Assembly: GCA_003140275.1 (NCBI GenBank)
Contig: PLJQ01000208.1
Location: 42,843 to 50,894, forward strand
Source of the DNA: Limisphaerales bacterium
GTDB lineage: Bacteria > Verrucomicrobiota > Verrucomicrobiia > Limisphaerales > PALSA-1396
Direction of reading: 5' to 3'
DNA length: 8,052 nucleotides
Below the pieces are notes generated by a model that saw only the letters and a program-made list of their open reading frames with translations, did no database searches and was not told the DNA's origin. Made by a program: the position numbers and the translations under genes. Position 1 is the stretch's first letter, and the number at the start of each line of letters is the position of its first letter. Positions 1-6,273 of this stretch are shown one piece after another.

Positions 1-104
1 CCGCCCGCCGATTCAATCTCCGCGGAGATTTTATCGATGGCTTCTTTTATGCCTTCTTCTTTGCCCGACGTGTTCAATATGAACAAACCTTCGTATTTCT
101 TCAC
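1..104 (-). CDS. rpsF: 30S ribosomal protein S6, N-terminal part (cut by window edge)
   Basis: Reading right to left from a GTG at 104-102, 34 codons are visible, starting (M)KKYEGLFILNTSG and continuing KEEGIKEAIDKI. This is the typical S6 opening: the first beta strand (K-Y-E-x-L-F-I) followed by the first helix. S6 is a small-subunit protein that binds 16S rRNA together with S18 in the platform. The start is supported by an AAGGG-type ribosome binding site 8-9 nt upstream and by alignment of the KKYEGLFIL motif with the usual S6 N-terminus. It begins 16 nt after the pth stop codon, so it should be co-transcribed with prs-rplY-pth. The rest of the gene, and possibly ssb, rpsR and rplI that often follow it, lies beyond the left edge. 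No annotated frame longer than this fragment can be given here. Confidence 0.88.
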   Translation of the reverse strand, partial: MKKYEGLFILNTSGKEEGIKEAIDKISAEIESAG

Positions 105-120
105 TCAGTTTTTCCCTTTC

Positions 121-714
121 TTACTCGGAGTCTTCAATGGCTCCGTTAAATTGATTCATGGCTTTCTCGATACCGGCGTCCAACCAGCATTCCACCTGCT
201 CCGCCGCCCGCGTTAAAACTTTTTCCAACAATTTTTTCTCATCCGCGCCGAACCGTCCCAACACGTAATCCGTGATATGACGCGTTGCATCGCTGACGCG
301 ACCGATGCCGATCCGCAGCCGCGCAAAATCCCGCGTGGCCAGGTGCTGTTCAAGCGATTCCAACCCGTGATGGCCGCCGCTGCTCCCATGCGCCCGAAGC
401 CGGATTTCACCCAGCGGCAAATCGGCGTCGTCCACCACCACCATCAGTTTCCCAAGCGGCACTTGAAAAAATCCCGCCAACGCTCCCACCGCTTCGCCGC
501 TCTGGTTCATGTAAGTCTGCGGTTCGCACAAGAGTAACTGGCGTCCTTCCCGTTCCACTCGCGCCACCCGCGATTGAAACCTTGTTTCCGTCTTCCAGTC
601 TGCCCGCCAACTGTCGGCCAACTGCTCGACGAGCAGAAACCCGGCGTTGTGTCTCGTCCCAGCATATTCGTCGCCCGGGTTTCCCAGTCCCACGATAAGA
701 TCCAAATTCGCCAT
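121..714 (-). CDS. pth: Peptidyl-tRNA hydrolase (Pth family)
   Basis: A 197-residue protein, the normal length for bacterial Pth, the cytoplasmic esterase that cleaves peptidyl-tRNA dropped from ribosomes and recycles the tRNA. The family signatures are present in order: V-G-L-G-N-P-G at residues 8-14 (N12 matches E. coli N10), T-R-H-N-A-G-F at 20-26 with catalytic H22, the Y-M-N-x-S-G motif at 68-73 (N70), and V-V-V-D-D-A-D-L-P at 92-100 (D95 matches catalytic D93). The later loop reads G-G-H-H-G-L at 113-118, where most Pth proteins have G-G-H-N-G; the Asn equivalent to E. coli N114 is therefore His116. The ATG start has a purine-rich AGGTGGG about 9 nt upstream. It lies 24 nt after rplY and 16 nt before rpsF in one operon. 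Identity is secure from motifs; the Asn-to-His change is the only oddity. Confidence 0.97.
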   Translation of the reverse strand: MANLDLIVGLGNPGDEYAGTRHNAGFLLVEQLADSWRADWKTETRFQSRVARVEREGRQLLLCEPQTYMNQSGEAVGALAGFFQVPLGKLMVVVDDADLPLGEIRLRAHGSSGGHHGLESLEQHLATRDFARLRIGIGRVSDATRHITDYVLGRFGADEKKLLEKVLTRAAEQVECWLDAGIEKAMNQFNGAIEDSE

Positions 715-738
715 GCAGGATCGCCCACCTGCGCCGGA

Positions 739-1527
739 TTACTTTTTCTTCTCGGACTTTTTCTCAGCGCCTTTATCCACAGCCTTTTCGGCGCCCTTTT
801 CAGGAGCTTTTTCGGCGCCCTTATCCGCCGTCTTCTCGCCCGGTTTCGCACCCTTCGCAGCCGTCGCGCTCACGGCACCCTCTTCATCCTTCTTCTCCTT
901 GATCATCTCGACTTCACCCGGCGCTGCCGCAGCGGCTGCTTCTGCGGCTTCCTGGGCTTCCGTAATCGGCGCCGCCACGGCAATCACGGAAATGTGCGCG
1001 TCGCCTAAAATTTCTGTGCCGGACGGAGATTGAATGTCGCCGATGTGAATGGCCTGGCCGATTTCCAGTTTCGAGACATCCACTTGAATGAATTCCGGCA
1101 AATCCTTTGGCAACGCGCGCACTTTGAGTTTGAACAACACGTGTTCGAGCACGCCGCCGCCGGTCTTCACGCCAACGGCCTCGCCTACGGTTTCAACGGG
1201 CACCATGATGGTGACTTTTTCGTTTTCGGCGACTTCGTGGAAATCGACATGCAGCACGTGGCCGCTTAGCGCATGATGCTGGACTTCCTGGACCAGCGCC
1301 AGCCGCTTGGGGCGGGCGTCGTCTTTGATGGAGAGGTCCACCAACAGGTTTTCCGAAACCGAGTGATGAATCAGGTTGTCGAGGTCTTTGGTGCCGACCT
1401 CCAGATTTTGCGGTTTTTTGCTGCGGCCGTAAATGACCGCCGGAACGCGACCGGTCGCGCGCAATTTCTTAACCCCGCCCCGCCGCGACAGCACACGCGG
1501 AAACACATTCAATGATACTGATTTCAT
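739..1527 (-). CDS. rplY: 50S ribosomal protein L25 / general stress protein CTC, with long Lys/Ala/Glu tail
   Basis: A 262-residue protein of the two-domain L25/CTC (TL5) type, which binds 5S rRNA in the large subunit. Residues 1-95 form the L25 beta-barrel domain, with the recognisable G-R-V-P-A-V-I-Y-G at 26-34 and H-V-D-F at 93-96. Residues ~100-187 form the CTC-type C-terminal domain, with V-P-V-E-T-V-G-E-A-V-G-V at 109-120, L-P-E-F-I-Q-V-D-V at 143-151 and G-D-A-H-I-S-V-I at 175-182. From about residue 190 the protein is an Ala-rich stretch, then a highly charged K/E/A tail with an 8-residue repeat ending in lysines, so it exceeds the usual 190-220 aa of two-domain L25. The ATG at 1527 begins at the conserved N-terminus; the Shine-Dalgarno is weak. 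It follows prs by 33 nt and precedes pth by 24 nt, the classic prs-ctc-pth arrangement. Confidence 0.96.
   Translation of the reverse strand: MKSVSLNVFPRVLSRRGGVKKLRATGRVPAVIYGRSKKPQNLEVGTKDLDNLIHHSVSENLLVDLSIKDDARPKRLALVQEVQHHALSGHVLHVDFHEVAENEKVTIMVPVETVGEAVGVKTGGGVLEHVLFKLKVRALPKDLPEFIQVDVSKLEIGQAIHIGDIQSPSGTEILGDAHISVIAVAAPITEAQEAAEAAAAAAPGEVEMIKEKKDEEGAVSATAAKGAKPGEKTADKGAEKAPEKGAEKAVDKGAEKKSEKKK
754..825 (-). repeat. 24-bp tandem repeat inside rplY encoding (D/E)KGAEK(A/K)x
   Basis: Three consecutive 24-bp units at codons 235-258 of rplY encode DKGAEKAP, EKGAEKAV and DKGAEKKS, and the tail then ends E-K-K-K. A degenerate earlier copy (A-K-G-A-K-P-G-E-K) sits at codons 224-232. The units are exactly in phase at eight residues. 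The product should be a disordered or single-helical basic/acidic extension, like the alanine/lysine tails seen on ribosomal proteins in several phyla. Copy number could vary between strains because the DNA units are alike. Confidence 0.8.
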
Positions 1528-1560
1528 GATTAAATTATCTGCTCTACGGCGCTCTTGCCA

Positions 1561-2505
1561 CTAACTGGTGCGCCCGCCTTTGAACTCAAAGAGCGAAGTT
1601 ACCGAGGAATTACTGTTGATCCGCTTGATCGCTTCGCCCAACAATCCTGCCACCGACAGGGTGGTTATCTTGACCCCGTCTATCGCAGGGCGGATAACAG
1701 TATCAGTGGTGATGAGTTCGTCAATATTAGATTTTCGAAGTCGCTCAACCCCCAGATCGTTCAATATGGCGTGCGAAACACAAGCCAATATCTGCTTGGC
1801 GCCCTTCCGCTTGAGCAGCGCGGAGGCGGTCGTCAACGTCCCTGCCGTTTCCGTCAAATCATCCACCATCAGGACGTTTTTGCCGCGGATTTCGCCGATG
1901 ACGGCCATCGATTCCACTTCCAAGGCGCTCTTGCGCCGCTTGGCCACAATGGCCAACCCGCCTTCCAGCACTTGGGAATAGGCGTGCGCCATTTTCAAAC
2001 CGCCGACATCCGGGCTGACCACCACCAAATCCGTCAAATCTTTCTTTCTCAGGTAATCGTACATCACCGGCGCAGCGTAGAGATGATCAACCGGGATGTC
2101 GAAGAACCCCTGAATCTGCTGGGCGTGCAAGTCCATGGTCAGGATACGGTTCGCGCCCGCCGCCACCAACAGGTTGGCCACCAGCTTGGCCGTGATCGGA
2201 ACACGTGGTTGATCCTTACGGTCCTGTCGGGCGTAACCGTAAAACGGCAACACCGCCGTAATGCGCGTCGCGCTGGCGCGACGCAACGCATCCATCATAA
2301 TGAACATCTCCATCAGGTTCTGATTCGACGGCGGACTGGTGGACTGAACCAGAAACACATCCTCGCCACGCACGTTCTCCTCGATCTTGACGAACGTCTC
2401 GCCGTCGGGAAAAGCGCTGATGGCGCATTTGCCCAACTCGACGCCGATGTATTCGCAAATCGCCCTGGACAAAGGCGGATTGGAAGTGCCGCTAAAAATT
2501 TTCAC
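1561..2505 (-). CDS. prs: Ribose-phosphate pyrophosphokinase (PRPP synthetase)
   Basis: A 314-residue cytoplasmic enzyme converting ribose-5-phosphate and ATP to PRPP, the precursor of purines, pyrimidines, histidine, tryptophan and NAD. Visible motifs (numbering from the GTG at 2505): K-I-F-S-G-T-S-N at 2-9, F-P-D-G-E at 32-36, the R-Q-D-R segment at 93-96, T-M-D-L-H-A-Q-Q-I-Q-G-F-F at 123-135 with conserved His127, the flexible-loop K-R-R at 189-191, and the PRPP-binding loop V-D-D-L-T-E-T-A-G-T at 214-223. That loop differs from the common VDDMIDTAGT by I-to-T and D-to-E. The frame stays open upstream to a GTG at 2553, but those 16 extra codons lie inside a terminator hairpin and its U-tract. 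The GTG at 2505 gives the standard family N-terminus and length, so it was chosen, although its ribosome binding site is poor. It is the first gene of the prs-rplY-pth-rpsF operon. Confidence 0.97.
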   Translation of the reverse strand: MKIFSGTSNPPLSRAICEYIGVELGKCAISAFPDGETFVKIEENVRGEDVFLVQSTSPPSNQNLMEMFIMMDALRRASATRITAVLPFYGYARQDRKDQPRVPITAKLVANLLVAAGANRILTMDLHAQQIQGFFDIPVDHLYAAPVMYDYLRKKDLTDLVVVSPDVGGLKMAHAYSQVLEGGLAIVAKRRKSALEVESMAVIGEIRGKNVLMVDDLTETAGTLTTASALLKRKGAKQILACVSHAILNDLGVERLRKSNIDELITTDTVIRPAIDGVKITTLSVAGLLGEAIKRINSNSSVTSLFEFKGGRTS

Positions 2506-2531
2506 AATGAGTCTGTTTTTCTGATTTCGCC

Positions 2532-2558
2532 AAAATAAAAAACCACCGACCACGGTGG
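2532..2558 (-). terminator. Rho-independent terminator (or attenuator) just upstream of prs
   Basis: On the minus strand the sequence CCACCG-TGGT-CGGTGG forms a perfect 6-bp GC-rich stem with a 4-nt loop. It is followed directly by TTTTTTATTTT (2542 down to 2532). It sits about 38 nt downstream of the stop codon of the 75-codon small ORF and about 26 nt upstream of the prs start. It can end transcripts coming from dsbD and the small ORF. Because so little room is left for a prs promoter below it, it may instead control read-through into prs. Confidence 0.75.
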
Positions 2559-2559
2559 G

Positions 2560-2584
2560 CTGCCATCCAGCATAAATGTGGCAG
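2560..2584 (-). other. Second hairpin directly abutting the prs-leader terminator
   Basis: CTGCCA and TGGCAG (2579-2584 and 2560-2565) form a perfect 6-bp stem with a 13-nt loop. It ends one base before the terminator stem begins. The two hairpins are consecutive rather than overlapping, so no clear mutually exclusive antiterminator pairing is evident by eye. It may simply reinforce termination or protect the 3' end of the upstream transcript. Confidence 0.4.
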
Positions 2585-2595
2585 GACTTTAACTG

Positions 2596-2823
2596 TCACG
2601 CTTCCAAGTGCAAGCGCAATTTAGGACTTAGGTGCAAGTGAAATTGGTTTCCAGACTCTTTCGGCGTCCTGTCTAGCGCGTCGAGGGGGACGATGTTGGT
2701 ATTGTAGTCGGCGCGCTTGTGCAACCTGGCGTTGGTGTGTCCGTGCCGGTGAAATCGAACGCGGGATCGGCCCAGTACGGTAAAGATTGCCATAGTTCGA
2801 GTTCGTTTAATAAAATCCCTCAT
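2596..2823 (-). CDS. Small basic protein of unknown function (75 aa)
   Basis: I do not recognise a family. The 75-codon frame starts at ATG 2823 behind a good ribosome binding site (AGGAA, ~5 nt spacer, CAGGAAACCAAATG). It ends at TGA about 38 nt before the terminator, so its limits fit a real transcription unit lying 51 nt downstream of dsbD. The product is basic and rich in Arg and His (for example R-F-H-R-H-G-H at 23-29, F-H-L-H-L at 61-65), with no cysteine, no signal peptide and no membrane segment. An internal ATG at codon 11 (MAIFTVLGRS) is an alternative start. The middle third uses mostly G/C in third codon positions, as neighbouring genes do; the two ends do not. The region could instead be a structured small RNA or the untranslated end of the dsbD message. 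Confidence is limited by the lack of any recognisable homologue. Confidence 0.4.
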   Translation of the reverse strand: MRDFIKRTRTMAIFTVLGRSRVRFHRHGHTNARLHKRADYNTNIVPLDALDRTPKESGNQFHLHLSPKLRLHLEA

Positions 2824-2874
2824 TTGGTTTCCTGTATTTAGAATAAGCGACAGACGGGAAGCGGATTTTTTAAA

Positions 2875-4989
2875 TTACTGCGCCGCTTTGGCGAGCGCGT
2901 CCATGACATCTTTCCGCGTCGGGATGGTCGGCAAAACTGCCGGTGGCTGGCTCGCGTTGCGCGAGTAAATCAAAACGAGCGGCACGGCGCCGTCGCTGTG
3001 GAATTTTTTAATTTCCGCCTCCATGTCTGCAGGCCAGTCTGAATAGTCCGCCAGCAGCGCGACGCCGTTGATTTCATCGAGTTTCCGGCGCACATCGCGG
3101 TTGTCCACGGCGGGCTTCACGAATTTATTGCAGGTCAGGCACCATTTCGCGGTAAAGTCCACCAGCACCGGGAGGCCTTCGCTGCGCGCCTTCGCCACAG
3201 CATCCGCGCTCCACCGTTGCCACTGAACACCGGCAGCATTGTTCTGCAAGCTTCCCGAGACAGACGCCTTCACCGGCGAGCGCCAATGCAATTTGCTTTC
3301 CAGCGCGTAAGCGTAGCTCACCAGAACTACGCCGAGGGTGATCAGTATCGCCAGACCGCGGCGTCTGCCACCGCGCTGGACGAACGCACCCCAAATCCAC
3401 GCGGCGAACGCGAGGCCGATCAGGAAGAAACCGATCCAGATGACGCCGTCGTCGCCGAAGCGCGGCGTGGTGAACCAAAAAATCCAAACCGACGTCGCCA
3501 GCATCGGGAATCCCATCGCTACTTTTAGTTTTTCCATCCACGCGCCGGGCCGCGGCAAAAATTTCAGCCAGCGCGGGTTCCAGCTTAAAAGAACGTACGG
3601 GGAAGCCAGCCCCAATCCGATGGTGAGAAAGAAAAGCAAAATCACGAGCGGTGGCTGGCCAAAGGCGAAGCCAAGCGCCGAGGCGAGGATCGGCGCGGTG
3701 CAGGGCGTTGCAAGGACCGTGGCGAGCACGCCGTTGAAGAACGCTCCGGCGGCGCCGTGTTTGGACGCGAGCTGACCGGCGGCGCCCATCGTGCGGCCGC
3801 CGAGGTTGACTTCGAAAACGCCGAAAAGATTCAGCGCGATAAGCACGACCAGCACGATGAACCCGACGGAAATTTGCGGGCTTTTGAATTGCATCCCCCA
3901 ACTCGCAGAGCCGCCAGCCTGCTTGATGGCGATGACCAGCCCTGCCATGACCAGAAACGAAGCCAGCACCCCTGATCCGTAAATCACCCCGAGCGCAAAC
4001 ACGCGGCGTGGTTCGTCATGGCTTTGCTGGACGAACCCGAAGATTTTGAGCGCGATGACAGGAAACACGCACGGCATGATGTTCAGGATCAGGCCGCCGA
4101 TGAAGGCGTAAAGCAACATGCGCCAAAGCGACTGTGTCTGCGTTGCAATTGCGTCTCCGGCGGCTGACGATTCGCCAACAAGTGTTTTGACTTCGAATCC
4201 TTGCGTTTGGTCGCCAGTTTCCGTGATCAGCACACCAGAAATTACTTTTGGCCAATCGCCTTCCGATTTTTTCACCACCTTGCGCAAACGAGCCCTGCCG
4301 GGTTCAACGGAAACAACCTCCGTAGCAGGTAGCACTTCAGAATTCTCGGCGGTGTATGGCAGGAAGTCGGTTTGCTTGCCGGTTGTCGCGTTCGACCACT
4401 CGATAATCAGCGGACGAGTATTTCCACTAGCGGCCTTTTCCCAGGAAACCTTCACGGACTCGGCGGAGGCAGCTCGCGGCACTTTCTTTTTCCATGTCTC
4501 AATCAACTGGGCGTCGGGCGACGGTTTAGTTTCATCGCCGAGTTCGAGTTCGGTTGCGACATTCGCGTTACCAAGGACGCACTCGATCCAACATTCAAGC
4601 CATGAGACTTTGGCTTTAAGTTCGAGCTGTCCTGGCTTCAAGCCTGGCGCGAGTTTCAGCGGAACGAGCAGAACGACTTCGTCGTTATAAACGTAGGTCG
4701 TCTCATTGGAGACGGTAAGTTTTTCCGGCGGCGGCCACTGAATTTCCCCGGCACTGACGCCCGGCGGCAGTTGCCATGCGATTGACGTTGCGATCCCTGA
4801 GCCGCCAGGGTTTTTCCAATACGTGTGCCAGGCGGGTGCCATTTTCAAATGAAACCCCGCCATTACAGTATCGCCGGGGCGGGCTGTTTCCGCAGAAAGG
4901 ATAAGGCTCACCTTGGTCGTCGCCGCATTCGCGGACATGACAACCATGCTCAGGAACAGTACGGCAATGATCTTCAACACACGTCGCAC
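2875..4989 (-). CDS. dsbD: DsbD/ScsB-type transmembrane thiol:disulfide interchange protein
   Basis: A 704-residue inner-membrane reductase that passes electrons from cytoplasmic thioredoxin to periplasmic proteins, as in disulfide isomerisation, cytochrome c maturation or metal resistance. Numbered from GTG 4989: residues 1-22 look like a signal peptide (V-R-R-V-L-K then a hydrophobic core ending A-N-A); ~23-280 is a DsbC/DsbD-like periplasmic domain with the pair C133-x3-C137 in W-L-E-C-W-I-E-C; ~287-565 has about eight membrane segments with the conserved M-P-C-V-F-P (C307) and T-P-C-T-A-P (C430); ~590-704 is a thioredoxin-like domain with K-W-C-L-T-C-N (C617, C620). All three redox pairs are therefore present. 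The frame is open upstream to a TTG at 5118, which would place 43 residues before the signal peptide and run into the start of the divergent gene; the GTG at 4989 (or 4980) fits better, though no clear Shine-Dalgarno is seen. No DsbA/C-like or cytochrome partner lies in the window. Confidence 0.93.
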   Translation of the reverse strand: MRRVLKIIAVLFLSMVVMSANAATTKVSLILSAETARPGDTVMAGFHLKMAPAWHTYWKNPGGSGIATSIAWQLPPGVSAGEIQWPPPEKLTVSNETTYVYNDEVVLLVPLKLAPGLKPGQLELKAKVSWLECWIECVLGNANVATELELGDETKPSPDAQLIETWKKKVPRAASAESVKVSWEKAASGNTRPLIIEWSNATTGKQTDFLPYTAENSEVLPATEVVSVEPGRARLRKVVKKSEGDWPKVISGVLITETGDQTQGFEVKTLVGESSAAGDAIATQTQSLWRMLLYAFIGGLILNIMPCVFPVIALKIFGFVQQSHDEPRRVFALGVIYGSGVLASFLVMAGLVIAIKQAGGSASWGMQFKSPQISVGFIVLVVLIALNLFGVFEVNLGGRTMGAAGQLASKHGAAGAFFNGVLATVLATPCTAPILASALGFAFGQPPLVILLFFLTIGLGLASPYVLLSWNPRWLKFLPRPGAWMEKLKVAMGFPMLATSVWIFWFTTPRFGDDGVIWIGFFLIGLAFAAWIWGAFVQRGGRRRGLAILITLGVVLVSYAYALESKLHWRSPVKASVSGSLQNNAAGVQWQRWSADAVAKARSEGLPVLVDFTAKWCLTCNKFVKPAVDNRDVRRKLDEINGVALLADYSDWPADMEAEIKKFHSDGAVPLVLIYSRNASQPPAVLPTIPTRKDVMDALAKAAQ

Positions 4990-5020
4990 ATAGCTAAAGA
5001 TGCATGAAATTGAGAATAAA

Positions 5021-5049
5021 TTGAAATAATTTCGCTGTTTTTCTATCGG
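5021..5049 (+). promoter_or_regulatory. Possible sigma-70-type promoter for the cardiolipin synthase gene
   Basis: TTGAAA (5021-5026) and TATCGG (5044-5049) are separated by 17 bp in an AT-rich part of the divergent intergenic region. The -35 matches consensus at five of six positions but the -10 at only three. The 11-bp palindrome GAAATAATTTC (5023-5033) overlaps it, and AAATTGA occurs twice just upstream. This is a by-eye match only. Confidence 0.25.
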
Positions 5050-5075
5050 GGCCGCAAAGGCGCTTTTTGGCCCCG
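5047..5075. other. Structured inverted repeat in the dsbD/cls divergent intergenic region
   Basis: CGGGGCC and GGCCCCG form a perfect 7-bp outer stem. Inside it AAAG and CTTT can pair as a 4-bp inner stem with a 3-nt loop, separated by a 2x2 internal loop. No U-tract follows on either strand, so it is not a standard terminator. It lies 42 bp upstream of the ATG of the plus-strand gene and 57 bp from the chosen dsbD start. It could be an operator or a 5' leader hairpin for the plus-strand gene. Confidence 0.45.
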
Positions 5076-5117
5076 CCGCTTGCAAATCCGACCGCATCTG
5101 CACTAGAGTCTCCGGCA

Positions 5118-6254
5118 ATGTCGTCGCCCAACGTTACTACCTACCGCTGGTTGCGAACCGGCGATGATGTGTTTCCCGCCATGTCGGCCGCGCTCGACGC
5201 CGCTCAAAAAACCATCCGTTTGGAAATCTACATTTACACGGGCAGCGAGCTGGGCAAACGCTTTCGTGACGCGCTGGTGCGGGCGCGGCAACGTGGCGTT
5301 GAGGTCAAGGTGATGGTGGATTCCTTCGGTTCAATCACGCTGTCCGGAGATTTTTGGGACCATTTGACCGCCGCCGGCGGCCAGTTTCACTGGTTCAATC
5401 CAATGTCGCTCAAACGATTCGGCATCCGCGATCATCGCAAGATGCTGGTTTGCGATGAACAAATTGCCTTCATCGGCGGGTTCAACATTGCTTCCGAATA
5501 CCAAGGCGACGGAGTGACAAAAGGCTGGCACGACCTCGGATTGCAAGTCGCCGGGCCGCTCGCGCGCGAACTGGCCGCAGCCTTCGATGACCAATTTACC
5601 CGTGCCGATTTCCGACATCATCGGTTCGTGCGATTACGGAAATCCGCCGCCAAAAAATTGATCTCGGCGCGCGACGGCCAATTGTTGTTGAGCGGGCCCG
5701 GCCGCGGGCGCAGTCCCATCAAACGCGCTTTGCGGAAAGATCTGGCCGACGCGCGCGAAGTTAGAATCATCGCCGCGTATTTTTTACCGACGTGGCTCAT
5801 TCGACGCCAACTCATCCGCGTGGTGAGGCGCGGTGGCCGGGTGCAATTGATTCTGGCCGGCAAATCCGACGTGCCGCTTTCGCAACTGGCCACGCACAGT
5901 CTCTATCAGCGGTTTTTGCGTGCGGGCGTGGAGATTTACGAATACCAACCGCAAATTCTCCACGCCAAGCTGATCATCGTGGACGAGGTTGTCTATGTGG
6001 GTTCCGCCAACCTCGACACCCGCAGCCTGCACATCAACTATGAATTGCTGTTGCGATTGCAGGACGAACAACTGGTCAAGGCAGCGCGCGAAATCTTCGC
6101 AAACGATTTGAATCATTGCCGGCGGGTTGAACCGGCGGACTGGCGGAAGTCTCGCACGTTTTGGAACAGACTCAAGGAACGTTGGGCTTATTTTTTGTTT
6201 GTCCGGGTTGATATTTACGTCGCACGGCGTCAGTTCAAGACGTTCCGTCGCTGA
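5118..6254 (+). CDS. cls: Phospholipase D family protein, cardiolipin synthase (ClsB-like)
   Basis: A 378-residue protein with two HKD phosphatidyltransferase motifs: H106-R-K108-M-L-V-C-D113 followed by I-G-G-F-N at 119-123, and H282-A-K284-L-I-I-V-D289 followed by V-G-S-A-N-L-D at 294-300. The paired HxKx4D motifs build one active site. The G-G-F-N and G-S-A-N-x-D-x-R-S contexts are those of bacterial cardiolipin synthases, which join two phosphatidylglycerol molecules (or use phosphatidylethanolamine) at the inner membrane. There is no N-terminal transmembrane hairpin as in ClsA, so it resembles the shorter ClsB type. The basic, aromatic C-terminus (residues 350-378) may contact the membrane. 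The ATG at 5118 was chosen; the frame is open to a TTG at 5067, but that lies within a hairpin and adds low-complexity sequence. It is divergent from dsbD and convergent with the next gene, 19 nt apart. Substrate cannot be settled from sequence. Confidence 0.9.
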   Translation: MSSPNVTTYRWLRTGDDVFPAMSAALDAAQKTIRLEIYIYTGSELGKRFRDALVRARQRGVEVKVMVDSFGSITLSGDFWDHLTAAGGQFHWFNPMSLKRFGIRDHRKMLVCDEQIAFIGGFNIASEYQGDGVTKGWHDLGLQVAGPLARELAAAFDDQFTRADFRHHRFVRLRKSAAKKLISARDGQLLLSGPGRGRSPIKRALRKDLADAREVRIIAAYFLPTWLIRRQLIRVVRRGGRVQLILAGKSDVPLSQLATHSLYQRFLRAGVEIYEYQPQILHAKLIIVDEVVYVGSANLDTRSLHINYELLLRLQDEQLVKAAREIFANDLNHCRRVEPADWRKSRTFWNRLKERWAYFLFVRVDIYVARRQFKTFRR

Positions 6255-6273
6255 CTGCCAAGGCGCAAAAGGA

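Noticed and set aside
754..825. A CRISPR-like or mobile repeat
   Set aside because: The periodic 24-bp units are in frame inside rplY and encode a regular charged tail; there are no spacers.
1555..2538. A 327-codon open frame on the plus strand over prs
   Set aside because: It is the exact antisense of prs, which has all PRPP synthetase motifs. The plus-strand product is rich in Arg, His and Gln and shows no family motif, typical of a shadow frame.
2506..2553. A 16-codon N-terminal extension of prs starting at GTG 2553
   Set aside because: The extension is encoded by the terminator hairpin and U-tract and is absent from the usual Prs N-terminus.
2585..2874. A tRNA, tmRNA or RNase P RNA in the gap before prs
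   Set aside because: A GTTCGATT-like string near 2757 recalls a T-arm, but no acceptor stem, anticodon arm or tmRNA signature sequence could be assembled around it.
4118..4690. A 190-codon plus-strand frame inside dsbD
   Set aside because: Ser/Thr/Pro-rich shadow of the DsbD periplasmic domain coding sequence, without motif or ribosome binding site.
4990..5118. A 43-codon N-terminal extension of dsbD starting at TTG 5118
   Set aside because: It would put 43 residues ahead of a clear signal peptide and span the intergenic hairpin and AT-rich control region up to the start codon of the divergent gene.
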